A stretch of 64,000 nucleotides of DNA. Origin: Oxalobacteraceae bacterium CAVE-383. Lineage in GTDB: Bacteria > Pseudomonadota > Gammaproteobacteria > Burkholderiales > Burkholderiaceae_D. Position numbers and translations under genes: made by a program. This document shows, piece after piece, positions 56,848-64,000 of this stretch (its first letter is position 1; the number at the start of each line of letters is the position of its first letter). A model generated the notes under the pieces. It saw nothing but the letters and a program-made list of their open reading frames with translations, did no database searches and was not told the origin of the DNA. The DNA is taken from NCBI GenBank assembly GCA_004134995.1, contig REGP01000003.1, forward strand, positions 434,001-498,000, read 5' to 3'.

Positions 56848-58685
56848 GGCTTGACGTTGAGCCGCGTCAGCGTGCTTTTCAGGGCGTCGTTGCCAGGATC
56901 CTTTGCCAGCGCGGCCCGCCACACGGTGCGCGCCGCATCCTGCTTGCCTTCGGTCCACAGCACTTCTCCCAGGTGCATGCCGATTTCGGTATCGGCGCGC
57001 AGGGCATAGGCATGGCTCAGCGTGGCTTCCGCTTCGGCCAGGCGGCCCAGGCGGAATTGCACCCAGCCGAGGCTGTCGGTGATGAATGGATCGTCGGGAG
57101 CCAGCGACAAGGCCTTGGTGATCAGTTCCAGCGCTTCCGGCAGCCGCATGTTGCGGTCGGCGAAGGAATAGCCCAGTGCGTTGTAGGCCTGCTGATTATC
57201 GGGCGCCAGGCGCATGATTTTGCGCAGGCTGCTTTCCATCACATCCAGCTTGTCGAGCTTGTCCGCCGACATGGCCTGGTCGTACAGCAGGTCGATATTG
57301 TTCGGAAAACGCTGCAGGCCGGCTTCGAGCACGTCGAACGATGCTTGCGGCTGGTTGGCGTCGCGCAGGATTTGCGATTCGGCCAGGATCACGCGGCTTT
57401 GGGCGGCTTCGCCGTTGGCCTCGATCGCCTTCAGTATTTCGCGGGCGCCCGGGATATCGCCGCTTTTGGCGGTCAGTTGCGCGCGCCGGATCTGGGCGCC
57501 GAGATAGGCATCGCCGGATTCGATCTGATCCAGCCATTTGATCGCGGCCGGAATGTCGTTGCGCTCTTCCGCCAGTTGCGACAGCACCAGCAGCGCCTGG
57601 GTCGGATCGCGCTCCTGATTTTCATCCTTGGACAGCAGCGTCACGTATCTGCTCAAATACTGCTCGGCTTCTTTCGGATGATTGGTCTGCGCGTTCAGCA
57701 GGCCCAGCGCGAGTATTGTATTCAAGTTGTCCGGCTGATCCTTGAGCAGGCGTTCGAACTGGATGCGGGCGGCGTCGTATTGTTTCTTTTCCACCAGGCT
57801 GCGCGCATAGGCGATGCGCACATCGCGCGCCTTCGGGTATTTGCGCAGATATTCCTCGATGGCGGCCACCGCCTGCGCCGGGTCTTCGGTGACTTGCGCC
57901 TGGGTCAGGATCGCCAGTTCCGATTCGGGCCTGATCTTGACGGCCGCATCGGCTTCGCTGTGCGCGCGAACCGGATCGTTATTGGCGATGGCGGCCTGGG
58001 CCAGCGCCAGATGGGTCTCCATCAGGTCGCCGTACGGCGCGCCGATTCTTTCCATCATGGCGAAGGCGGCGGCCTTGTCCTTGGCGCGGCTGACCAGGCG
58101 CTGCATCTGCAACAGCAACGGGCCGCGCGTTTGCGGCGTTGCCGTCGCCAGCCTCTGCGCCAGCACCGGTTCGACTTCCGCCAGATTATCGGTCAGCACC
58201 ACCAGGCCGAGATAATTCTGCAACGCTTCATCCGATTGCGGCGCCAGTTCGACCCACAGGCGCACTGCCTTGAGCGCATCGATCGGGCTTCTGGCCGTGA
58301 TCGCGAATTCGGCCGCGCGTTTTGCCAGGCGCGGATCGCGCGTATCTTCGGCGGCGCTCATCAGCGTGACGTAGGCAGCCTGCCATTGTCCGCGCTGAAA
58401 GGCGATTTCCGAACTGAGAATCTTGAACAGCAGTTCTTCGTTGAGTGCGACGTCCGGCAGCGAAGGATCGGGCTTGGAGGAAGACTTGGCGCCTTCCGTT
58501 TGATCCTGATCCTGGCTTGACCGGTCCGCAGAGGCGTCCGTTGCCGAGTCTGTTGTCGAATTTGCTGCCGCTTCAGGGCCGTTTTTCGCGGCGGATCGGG
58601 TATCCGCGGATTGCTTCAGGCCGGAGCAGGCCGACAGCAGCGAGACGAGCGTGGCGAGCGTGACAAAGGCTAAAAGTTTTTTCAA
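56844..58685 (-). CDS. TPR-repeat lipoprotein
   Basis: A 613-residue protein with a signal peptide and lipobox (LLSACSGL, Cys ~20), a disordered acidic Ser/Asp/Gln-rich linker (~25-70) and then about a dozen tetratricopeptide repeats to the end (for example [48 protein letters not shown] and [39 protein letters not shown]). It is probably an outer-membrane or periplasmic scaffold. Homologues upstream of lolB are common in betaproteobacteria and have no agreed function. It is the first gene of the lolB-ispE unit. Confidence 0.88.
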   Translation of the reverse strand: MKKLLAFVTLATLVSLLSACSGLKQSADTRSAAKNGPEAAANSTTDSATDASADRSSQDQDQTEGAKSSSKPDPSLPDVALNEELLFKILSSEIAFQRGQWQAAYVTLMSAAEDTRDPRLAKRAAEFAITARSPIDALKAVRLWVELAPQSDEALQNYLGLVVLTDNLAEVEPVLAQRLATATPQTRGPLLLQMQRLVSRAKDKAAAFAMMERIGAPYGDLMETHLALAQAAIANNDPVRAHSEADAAVKIRPESELAILTQAQVTEDPAQAVAAIEEYLRKYPKARDVRIAYARSLVEKKQYDAARIQFERLLKDQPDNLNTILALGLLNAQTNHPKEAEQYLSRYVTLLSKDENQERDPTQALLVLSQLAEERNDIPAAIKWLDQIESGDAYLGAQIRRAQLTAKSGDIPGAREILKAIEANGEAAQSRVILAESQILRDANQPQASFDVLEAGLQRFPNNIDLLYDQAMSADKLDKLDVMESSLRKIMRLAPDNQQAYNALGYSFADRNMRLPEALELITKALSLAPDDPFITDSLGWVQFRLGRLAEAEATLSHAYALRADTEIGMHLGEVLWTEGKQDAARTVWRAALAKDPGNDALKSTLTRLNVKP

Positions 58686-58845
58686 GGGAAAATCCAGAAA
58701 GTCGGCGATTCCCGATTTTACGCTGAACCGCGCCGATGCGGTGGAGAGGCATCATTGAAGCACGATTGAAATGGGCGGCTTGGCTTATCATATGCATCAA
58801 ATCGATGAAACGCATTCCAATTTCTTTTTTTCCGCCGACCTGCCG

Positions 58846-59667
58846 ATGCCAGAACTACCTGAAGTAGAAGTGACCCGCCGCGGCGTTGCGCCGCATCTGG
58901 AAGGCCAATTGGTGACCGCCGTGGTGATGCGCCGCAGCGGCCTGCGCTGGCCGTTTCCGCCCGGCCTGAGCCAGCTTTTGGTGGGGCGCCGGATTATCAA
59001 GACCGGCCGGCGCGGCAAATACCTGCTGATCGGATTCGATCACGGCACCCTTATCGTGCATCTGGGCATGTCCGGCCATTTGCGGATACTGCCGGCGGGA
59101 ATCGAGCCGAAGCTGCACGATCATTTCGATCTGGCGGTGGAAACCTGCGTGATGCGGATGACCGATCCGCGCCGTTTCGGCGCTGTTCTATGGCATGACA
59201 ACGCGGACGGACACGTCGAAGAGCACATACTTCTGCGCGGCCTCGGACTGGAGCCGCTGGAAGGCCGTTTCGACGCCGCCCTGCTGCACCGGATGACGCG
59301 CAATCGCGGCGCGGCCATCAAGCAGGTATTGCTGGCCGGCGATATCGTGGTCGGCGTCGGCAATATCTACGCCTCTGAGAGTTTGTTCAAGGCAGGCATC
59401 AACCCCAAGACGCCGGCCAGCCGGATCAGCTTGGCGCGCTATGAAAAGCTGGCGCCCGCCATTTGCGAAACGCTGACCGCCGCCATCGAGCAGGGCGGCA
59501 GCAGCCTGCGCGATTTCATCGCCGTCAATGGCCAGTCCGGCTATTTTCAGCAAAGCTACTTCGTCTATAACCGCGCCGACGAGCCCTGCCGCATATGCGG
59601 CAAGACGATCCGCCAGATCAAACAGGGCCAGCGTTCGACCTTTTATTGCGTGAGTTGCCAGCGATGA
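58846..59667 (+). CDS. mutM: Formamidopyrimidine-DNA glycosylase (Fpg)
   Basis: MutM removes 8-oxoguanine and formamidopyrimidines from DNA. The 273-residue protein begins MPELPEVEVTRRGV, where Pro2 is the nucleophile and Glu3 is catalytic. LVGRRIIKTGRRGKYLL holds the Lys of the active site, and VGVGNIYASESLFKAGINP the H2TH motif. A C-terminal zinc finger (CRICG ... FYCVSCQR) closes the protein. The family start fixes the ATG at 58846 although the frame is open from 58771. Its stop overlaps the mutY ATG (ATGA), joining the two GO-system genes in one operon. Confidence 0.97.
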   Translation: MPELPEVEVTRRGVAPHLEGQLVTAVVMRRSGLRWPFPPGLSQLLVGRRIIKTGRRGKYLLIGFDHGTLIVHLGMSGHLRILPAGIEPKLHDHFDLAVETCVMRMTDPRRFGAVLWHDNADGHVEEHILLRGLGLEPLEGRFDAALLHRMTRNRGAAIKQVLLAGDIVVGVGNIYASESLFKAGINPKTPASRISLARYEKLAPAICETLTAAIEQGGSSLRDFIAVNGQSGYFQQSYFVYNRADEPCRICGKTIRQIKQGQRSTFYCVSCQR

Positions 59668-60842
59668 AGCCTATCGTGGAGAAAGCCCTGAAGACATCCA
59701 AAGCATCCGCGGCATCCGCGGCATCAGGCATCGGCGGCTATGCCGATCCCTCGTTTTCCGGCGCCGTCATCGCCTGGCAGAAAACGCATGGACGCCATGC
59801 ATTGCCGTGGCAGAACACGCGCGACGCGTACCGCATCTGGCTGTCCGAAATCATGCTGCAACAGACCCAGGTCAGCGCGGTGATTCCGTATTACCAGCGC
59901 TTTCTGCAGCGCTTTCCCGACGTGGCTCTGCTGGCGGCGGCAGCCTCCGAAGAAGTGATGGCCTTGTGGAGCGGACTCGGATATTACTCGCGCGCGCGCA
60001 ATCTGCATCGCTGCGCGCAAAGAGTCGCGGCCGAGTACGGCGGCGTGTTTCCGGACGATCCCGCGCTGCTGGCGGAACTGCCCGGCATCGGACGTTCGAC
60101 CGCCGCCGCGATTGCCGCGTTCGCCTACGGCAAGCGCGCCGCCATCCTGGACGGCAATGTGAAACGGGTCTTTGCGCGCGTATTCGGCGTCGAGGGTTTT
60201 CCGGGCGCCAAGCCGGTCGAAGACCAGTTGTGGCGCCGCGCCGTGGATCTGCTTCCGCTGCACGACATGGAATCCTATACGCAGGGTTTGATGGATCTCG
60301 GCGCCACGCTTTGCACGCGCGGCAAGCCGGCCTGCGAGCGTTGCCCGCTGACGGCGCGCTGCGTGGCCCATGCCACACAGCGGGTGGCGGAATTGCCGGT
60401 GCGCAAACCGAAGAAAGCGATTCCCGAACGCAGCACGGCCATGCTGGTAATTGCCGATGGCAATGAGATATTGCTGCAGCAGCGGCCCGACAGCGGCATC
60501 TGGGGCGGCCTGCTGTCGTTGCCCGAATGCGTGCTGGAGGCCGAGGCAGACAACGATTCCGATGAAGACTTGCGGCGCCGCGACACCGAAATCGCGCGCG
60601 TCGTGATGCCGTTCGGCATACTGCAAAGCTGCGCGCCGCTGCAGGCCTTCTCGCATGTATTCACGCACTTCAAGCTGCAGGTGGCGCCGTATCGGGTGCT
60701 GCTGGAAAAACGCGTGCCGCATGTCGGCCAGGACGATTTTTTATGGTATCCGATCCGGCAACTGGCCGATGCGCCGCTGCCGGCGCCGGTGAAAAAGCTG
60801 TTGCTGGGATTGTTCCTGCGTGAGGATTTGTTTTCGGCCTGA
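59664..60842 (+). CDS. mutY: A/G-specific adenine glycosylase
   Basis: MutY removes adenine paired with 8-oxoguanine. The 392-residue protein has an N-terminal extension of ~30 residues rich in Ser/Ala, then RHALPWQNTRDAYRIWLSEIMLQQTQVSAVIPYY (catalytic Glu), the HhH motif LPGIGRSTAAAIAAFAYG with its Asp in ILDGNVKRVFAR, and the 4Fe-4S cysteines in CTRGKPACERCPLTARC. The C-terminal NUDIX-like domain recognises 8-oxoG. It overlaps mutM by four bases. Confidence 0.96.
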   Translation: MKPIVEKALKTSKASAASAASGIGGYADPSFSGAVIAWQKTHGRHALPWQNTRDAYRIWLSEIMLQQTQVSAVIPYYQRFLQRFPDVALLAAAASEEVMALWSGLGYYSRARNLHRCAQRVAAEYGGVFPDDPALLAELPGIGRSTAAAIAAFAYGKRAAILDGNVKRVFARVFGVEGFPGAKPVEDQLWRRAVDLLPLHDMESYTQGLMDLGATLCTRGKPACERCPLTARCVAHATQRVAELPVRKPKKAIPERSTAMLVIADGNEILLQQRPDSGIWGGLLSLPECVLEAEADNDSDEDLRRRDTEIARVVMPFGILQSCAPLQAFSHVFTHFKLQVAPYRVLLEKRVPHVGQDDFLWYPIRQLADAPLPAPVKKLLLGLFLREDLFSA

Positions 60843-60872
60843 CAGAAAAGCCGGCCGCTTTGATGCCTGTTT

Positions 60873-61760
60873 TTACCCCTCGGACGCGTCGCCCGGGCCG
60901 CTCAATTCACGATGCCGCAATACCACGCGTTCGCTGGCCGTGAAATGTGCGCTCAGGCGTTCGGCCATGTAAACCGAACGGTGCTGTCCACCGGTGCAGC
61001 CGATGGCCACGGTCAGGTAACTGCGATTGTCGCGCTTGAATGCGGGCAGCCATTTCTCCACGAATTGCCGGATGTCCGTCAGCAATTCGGTCGCTTCCGG
61101 CAAGGCCGCCAGGAAGTCGATTACCGGCTGGTCGCGGCCGGTCAGCGGCCGCAGCGCGATGTCGTAATGCGGGTTGGGCAGCATGCGCACATCGAATACC
61201 AGATCGGCGTCGAGCGGCACGCCGAATTTGAAGGCGAACGATTCGAACAGCAGCGTCAGGGGCGCGCGTTCGATGGCGACCAGTTCGTTGATCCAGGCAC
61301 GCAATTTGTTGGCGCGCAGGTTGGAGGTATCGATCAATTGCCCAAGCACTTCGATTTCGCCCATCAATTCGCGTTCGGTGCGGATGCATTCGACCAGTGT
61401 CAGCCGGTCGGCCGGGTTGCGGTTCGGCAGCAGGCGATGCGACAAGGGATGGCTGCGGCGGGTTTCCGAGAAACGGTTGACCAGCGATTCGGTGGTGGCG
61501 GTCAGGAAGAATACCTTGACGTCGTGCCCTTCATCTTTCAATAACTGGATATCGTGGGGCAGCTCATCGAGCGAGGCTGCGCTGCGCGCGTCCATGGCGA
61601 CCGCCAGCTTGTCGTCGACGTCGCGCGAGCGGATGGCGACCAGTTCGCGCAGCAGCCCCGGCGGCAGATTATCGACGCAGAAATAGCCGGCATCTTCGAG
61701 CGCCCGAAGCGCGACCGATTTGCCCGAACCGGAAATGCCTGTAATAAGAATGATCCGCAT
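60873..61760 (-). CDS. rapZ: RNase adapter protein / nucleotide-binding protein RapZ
   Basis: RapZ (YvcJ/YhbJ) binds small RNAs and, in enterobacteria, directs RNase E to GlmZ. The 295-residue protein has the Walker A motif [29 protein letters not shown] near the N-terminus and the C-terminal [17 protein letters not shown], both diagnostic. It follows hprK after the hairpin element at 61807-61912, as in the nitrogen-PTS gene order of betaproteobacteria. Whether it targets GlmZ-like RNAs here is unknown. Confidence 0.95.
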   Translation of the reverse strand: MRIILITGISGSGKSVALRALEDAGYFCVDNLPPGLLRELVAIRSRDVDDKLAVAMDARSAASLDELPHDIQLLKDEGHDVKVFFLTATTESLVNRFSETRRSHPLSHRLLPNRNPADRLTLVECIRTERELMGEIEVLGQLIDTSNLRANKLRAWINELVAIERAPLTLLFESFAFKFGVPLDADLVFDVRMLPNPHYDIALRPLTGRDQPVIDFLAALPEATELLTDIRQFVEKWLPAFKRDNRSYLTVAIGCTGGQHRSVYMAERLSAHFTASERVVLRHRELSGPGDASEG

Positions 61761-61806
61761 GACTGAAATAATAACTCATCAGCGGATATAAAAGATGAAT
61801 GCGGCA

Positions 61807-61912
61807 AAGAGGCTGCTGCAAAGTCAAGCTGGCTAGGCGCGTCGCCGCAGACAGTACGCTAGTACGGCAAGGCGGCAGCAACGACGCCAGATTGGCTTTG
61901 CAGCAGCCTCTT
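61807..61912. repeat. Long hairpin element, copy 2
   Basis: Outer arms of 27 bases (61807-61833 and 61886-61912) pair at 25 positions, with the outer core AAGAGGCTGCTGCAAAG. Inner pairing adds GCCGC with GCGGC and AGTAC with GTACT-like ends at the tip. The outer core matches copy 1 at 36207-36332 (GGCTGYTGCAAA), while the inner sequence differs. It lies between hprK and rapZ on the transcribed strand. Confidence 0.75.
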
Positions 61913-62850
61913 CAGTTGTCGTCCATGGCTTTGCGTTGTCTCGCGATGAATTCCTGCAGCGTGTCGATGCCGCGCAGTTGCAGAATCGTATTGCGCACGG
62001 CGGCTTCCAGCAGCACCGCGATATTGCGGCCGGCCGCCACGGGGATCACGACCTTGCGGATCGGCAGGCCGAGCACGTCTTCGAACTGCGCGTCGATCGG
62101 CAGCCGTTCGTAATTTTCTTCCAGCGTGCTGCGCCGGACCAGATGGACGATCAGCTTCAGGCGCATTTTCCGGCGTACTGCCGTCTCGCCGAAGATTGCC
62201 TTGATGTCGAGAAGCCCGAGGCCACGCACTTCCAGCAGGTTTTGCAGCAGCGGCGGGCAGCGTCCTTCGATCATGTTCGGCGCAATGCGCGCGAATTCCA
62301 CCGAGTCGTCGGCCACCAGGCCGTGGCTGCGCGAAATCAGTTCCAGCCCGAGTTCGCTTTTGCCGAGGCCGGACTCGCCGGTGATCAGCACGCCCACGCC
62401 CAGCACATCCATGAATACGCCGTGCATCGATATCTGCTGCGCCAGCTTCTTGGACAGATACACGCGCAGGTAATCGATCACCTGCGCCGCGGGTAACGGC
62501 GTCGAGAACAGCGGAATGTTTTTTTCGTCGCAGATTGCCAGGATGTCCGGCGGCGTCGCCAGGCCCTGCGCGATGATGAAGGCCGGCGGTTCGCCCGCGA
62601 CCAGTTCGGCGGTCTGGTGCGCGCGCGATGCCGGAGACAGGCGTTGATAGTATTCGGTTTCCTGATGGCCGTAGACCTGGATGCGGCCCGGATGGATCAG
62701 GTTCAAATGGCCGATCTGGTCGGCGGCGGAAACGGCGTCGCCGGAGATCAGGCGTTCGGCGCCGGCAAAACCGGCAAACCAGCCGAGTTGCAGGGACTCG
62801 CGGTTTTCGTCGTACAGCTGTTGGATGGAGAGCGCGGTATAAGAGGGCAT
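61912..62850 (-). CDS. hprK: HPr kinase/phosphorylase
   Basis: HprK phosphorylates and dephosphorylates Ser46 of HPr-type proteins. The 312-residue protein carries the P-loop [17 protein letters not shown] in its C-terminal half and the signature [30 protein letters not shown]. The N-terminal DRTGG-like domain begins [20 protein letters not shown]. Betaproteobacteria possess HprK with the nitrogen PTS. Its ATG shares one base with the ptsN stop (TGATG). Confidence 0.95.
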   Translation of the reverse strand: MPSYTALSIQQLYDENRESLQLGWFAGFAGAERLISGDAVSAADQIGHLNLIHPGRIQVYGHQETEYYQRLSPASRAHQTAELVAGEPPAFIIAQGLATPPDILAICDEKNIPLFSTPLPAAQVIDYLRVYLSKKLAQQISMHGVFMDVLGVGVLITGESGLGKSELGLELISRSHGLVADDSVEFARIAPNMIEGRCPPLLQNLLEVRGLGLLDIKAIFGETAVRRKMRLKLIVHLVRRSTLEENYERLPIDAQFEDVLGLPIRKVVIPVAAGRNIAVLLEAAVRNTILQLRGIDTLQEFIARQRKAMDDN

Positions 62851-63323
62851 CAGGCCGTCTTTTCCATGGTTGGCTGCCAGTTGACGATGCGCGCATGCAC
62901 GGTCGCCGCATCGGGATCGGTGGCCAGCGTGGCGCGCATGCCGCTATCGGAAAACAGCTCCGCGATTTCGGACAGGATTTCCAGATGCTGCTGGGTGACG
63001 TTGTCGGGGATCAGCAGAAAAATCAGCAGTTTGACGGGTTCGCCGTCGGGCGATTCGAAAGGAATCGGTTCGGCCAGCCGCACGAAGGCGGCGATCGGCG
63101 CTTTCAATCCCTTGATCCTGCCGTGCGGTACGGCGACGCCATGGCCGAGGCCGGTCGAGCCCAGGCGCTCGCGTGCGAACAGATTGTCGGAAACGGTGGA
63201 TCGGGCGATGCCGCAATTGTTTTCGAATATCAGTCCAGCCTGTTCGAAAGCGCGCTTTTTGCTGGAAACTTCCAGATCGACGACAACGTTTTCCAGCGCG
63301 AGAATTTTTGCAAGGTTTGTCAT
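62850..63323 (-). CDS. ptsN: PTS nitrogen-regulatory protein EIIA(Ntr)
   Basis: PtsN is the terminal phosphate acceptor of the nitrogen PTS and regulates potassium uptake, PHB and nitrogen metabolism. The 157-residue protein has the EIIA fold with the phosphorylated His in [22 protein letters not shown] and [26 protein letters not shown]. The start at 63323 ([19 protein letters not shown]) is taken from the family; an ATG at 63335 is possible. Neither has a strong ribosome-binding site. The rpoN and hpf genes that often precede it are not found here. Confidence 0.93.
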   Translation of the reverse strand: MTNLAKILALENVVVDLEVSSKKRAFEQAGLIFENNCGIARSTVSDNLFARERLGSTGLGHGVAVPHGRIKGLKAPIAAFVRLAEPIPFESPDGEPVKLLIFLLIPDNVTQQHLEILSEIAELFSDSGMRATLATDPDAATVHARIVNWQPTMEKTA

Positions 63324-63507
63324 GGGGCCAGACATGCTACGGAAATGAACTTTTGCGGATTATAGGCTTGTTTTTGGCTTCTGTAACCTCGTTCGGCGGG
63401 TTGCGGGCAGCCTGTGCGGACCGCTCGAACCGAAGCCGCACGATAGTCTATTTCCCGCCGACAACTCGCTTTTGTCCGGCGCCCTGTAAGACAGGTTCAG
63501 TGCAGAT

Positions 63508-64000
63508 TCAGTGGAACTCAACCCGCAGAAACATGAACAGGACATCGCCGTTGCCTTTGTTTTTCGACAGCCGCGGCACATAGGATGCCATCAGCTTGGT
63601 GCTCTGCGTGCCCACCGAGGCCAGCGGCAATGCGATCGGGAACGGGATGCCGTTGAAATAATCCTGGCGGCTCATCAGCATGGCGGTATAGCCAAGCCCG
63701 GCTTCCAGGCCCGTATCGGCGATCGGATATACCCATTCATATGCGTAACCGGCCATCAGTTGCGGTTTTTTATGCGAATCCGAAATGGCCATTGCATACA
63801 GCGATTCGTCGTTGCCGGAAGCATTGCGCAATGTGCGCCCATAGCCGCCGCCCCAGGATTTTTCGTTGAGCTGATCGAGCTTTTCACGGCTATAGGTGTC
63901 GCGTCCATGATGCGCCCAGCCGGAAAGATAAACTGCGTCGGTGCCGTTGTCGGCGATGTTGCTCATGCGGGATTTGAGCGCCTCCCAACGGGAGTCGCCC
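63508..64000 (-). CDS. pagP: Lipid A palmitoyltransferase PagP, 3' part (cut by window end)
   Basis: PagP transfers palmitate from phospholipids to lipid A in the outer membrane. The frame is open to base 64000, so the signal peptide and start lie outside. The seen part includes the N-terminal helix remnant, LSGWAHHGRDTYSREKLDQLNEKSWGGGYG, with the active-site His, and AMAISDSHKKPQ, holding the catalytic Asp-Ser pair. The barrel strands GLGYTAMLMSRQDYFNGIPFPIALPLASVG and the final FLRVEFH follow. The extra His after the terminal Phe is unusual. ATG codons inside, such as 63966, are not the true start. Confidence 0.9.
   Translation of the reverse strand, partial: GDSRWEALKSRMSNIADNGTDAVYLSGWAHHGRDTYSREKLDQLNEKSWGGGYGRTLRNASGNDESLYAMAISDSHKKPQLMAGYAYEWVYPIADTGLEAGLGYTAMLMSRQDYFNGIPFPIALPLASVGTQSTKLMASYVPRLSKNKGNGDVLFMFLRVEFH

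Overview
The window is a 64 kb piece of a high-GC betaproteobacterial chromosome. Burkholderiales, and most likely Oxalobacteraceae (Herbaspirillum/Noviherbaspirillum-like), is an inference from gene content: the ptsN-hprK-rapZ and lolB-ispE-tRNA-Gln-prs-rplY orders, an intracellular PHB depolymerase, a DUF4148 protein and many LysR regulators. No plasmid, prophage or CRISPR array is seen.

Layout. 1-3.3 kb: two aldo/keto reductases (the first cut by the window edge), a 4-oxalocrotonate tautomerase-like protein and a DctA dicarboxylate carrier. 3.4-9.1 kb: a complete cobalt-type nitrile hydratase operon (DUF1097 membrane protein, beta, alpha, accessory protein, CobW-type GTPase, NiCoT cobalt permease) followed by a GlxA/AraC-type regulator. 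9.2-10.9 kb: a hipBA toxin-antitoxin pair that looks leaderless. 11-19.2 kb: a lipoprotein alpha/beta hydrolase, then an RND efflux operon with its TetR repressor and an AcrR-like operator. 19.4-23.4 kb: a DUF4148 protein, a more AT-rich islet (queF, a yhhQ-type transporter with an extra N-terminal domain, an S24-type repressor) and argC. 23.5-28.2 kb: cupin, GST-like protein, phaZ behind a consensus sigma-54 promoter, and a divergent yeiE-like/yeiH pair.

28.2-34.7 kb holds the most interesting accessory locus: a five-gene minus-strand operon (amidohydrolase, dihydroxyphthalate-decarboxylase-like protein, divergent DctA paralogue, LigJ, LigK) with a divergent LysR regulator that carries two HTH domains. 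It encodes the lower half of a 4,5-cleavage aromatic pathway, but no ring-cleavage enzyme, and its carrier has lost the substrate-binding arginine of the family.

34.7-45 kb: an MFS exporter, a ClC-CBS channel, a MarR regulator, AMP nucleosidase, a large PAS/GAF/GGDEF/EAL protein and a REP-associated transposase homologue in which all catalytic residues are replaced. 45-64 kb is housekeeping: gltBD, an M61 peptidase, rplY, prs, tRNA-Gln, ispE, lolB, a TPR lipoprotein, mutM-mutY, rapZ, hprK, ptsN and the 3' part of pagP. Two copies of a long hairpin element with a shared outer core lie at 36.2 and 61.8 kb.

All calls rest on reading translated sequence and motifs by eye; no database search was possible.
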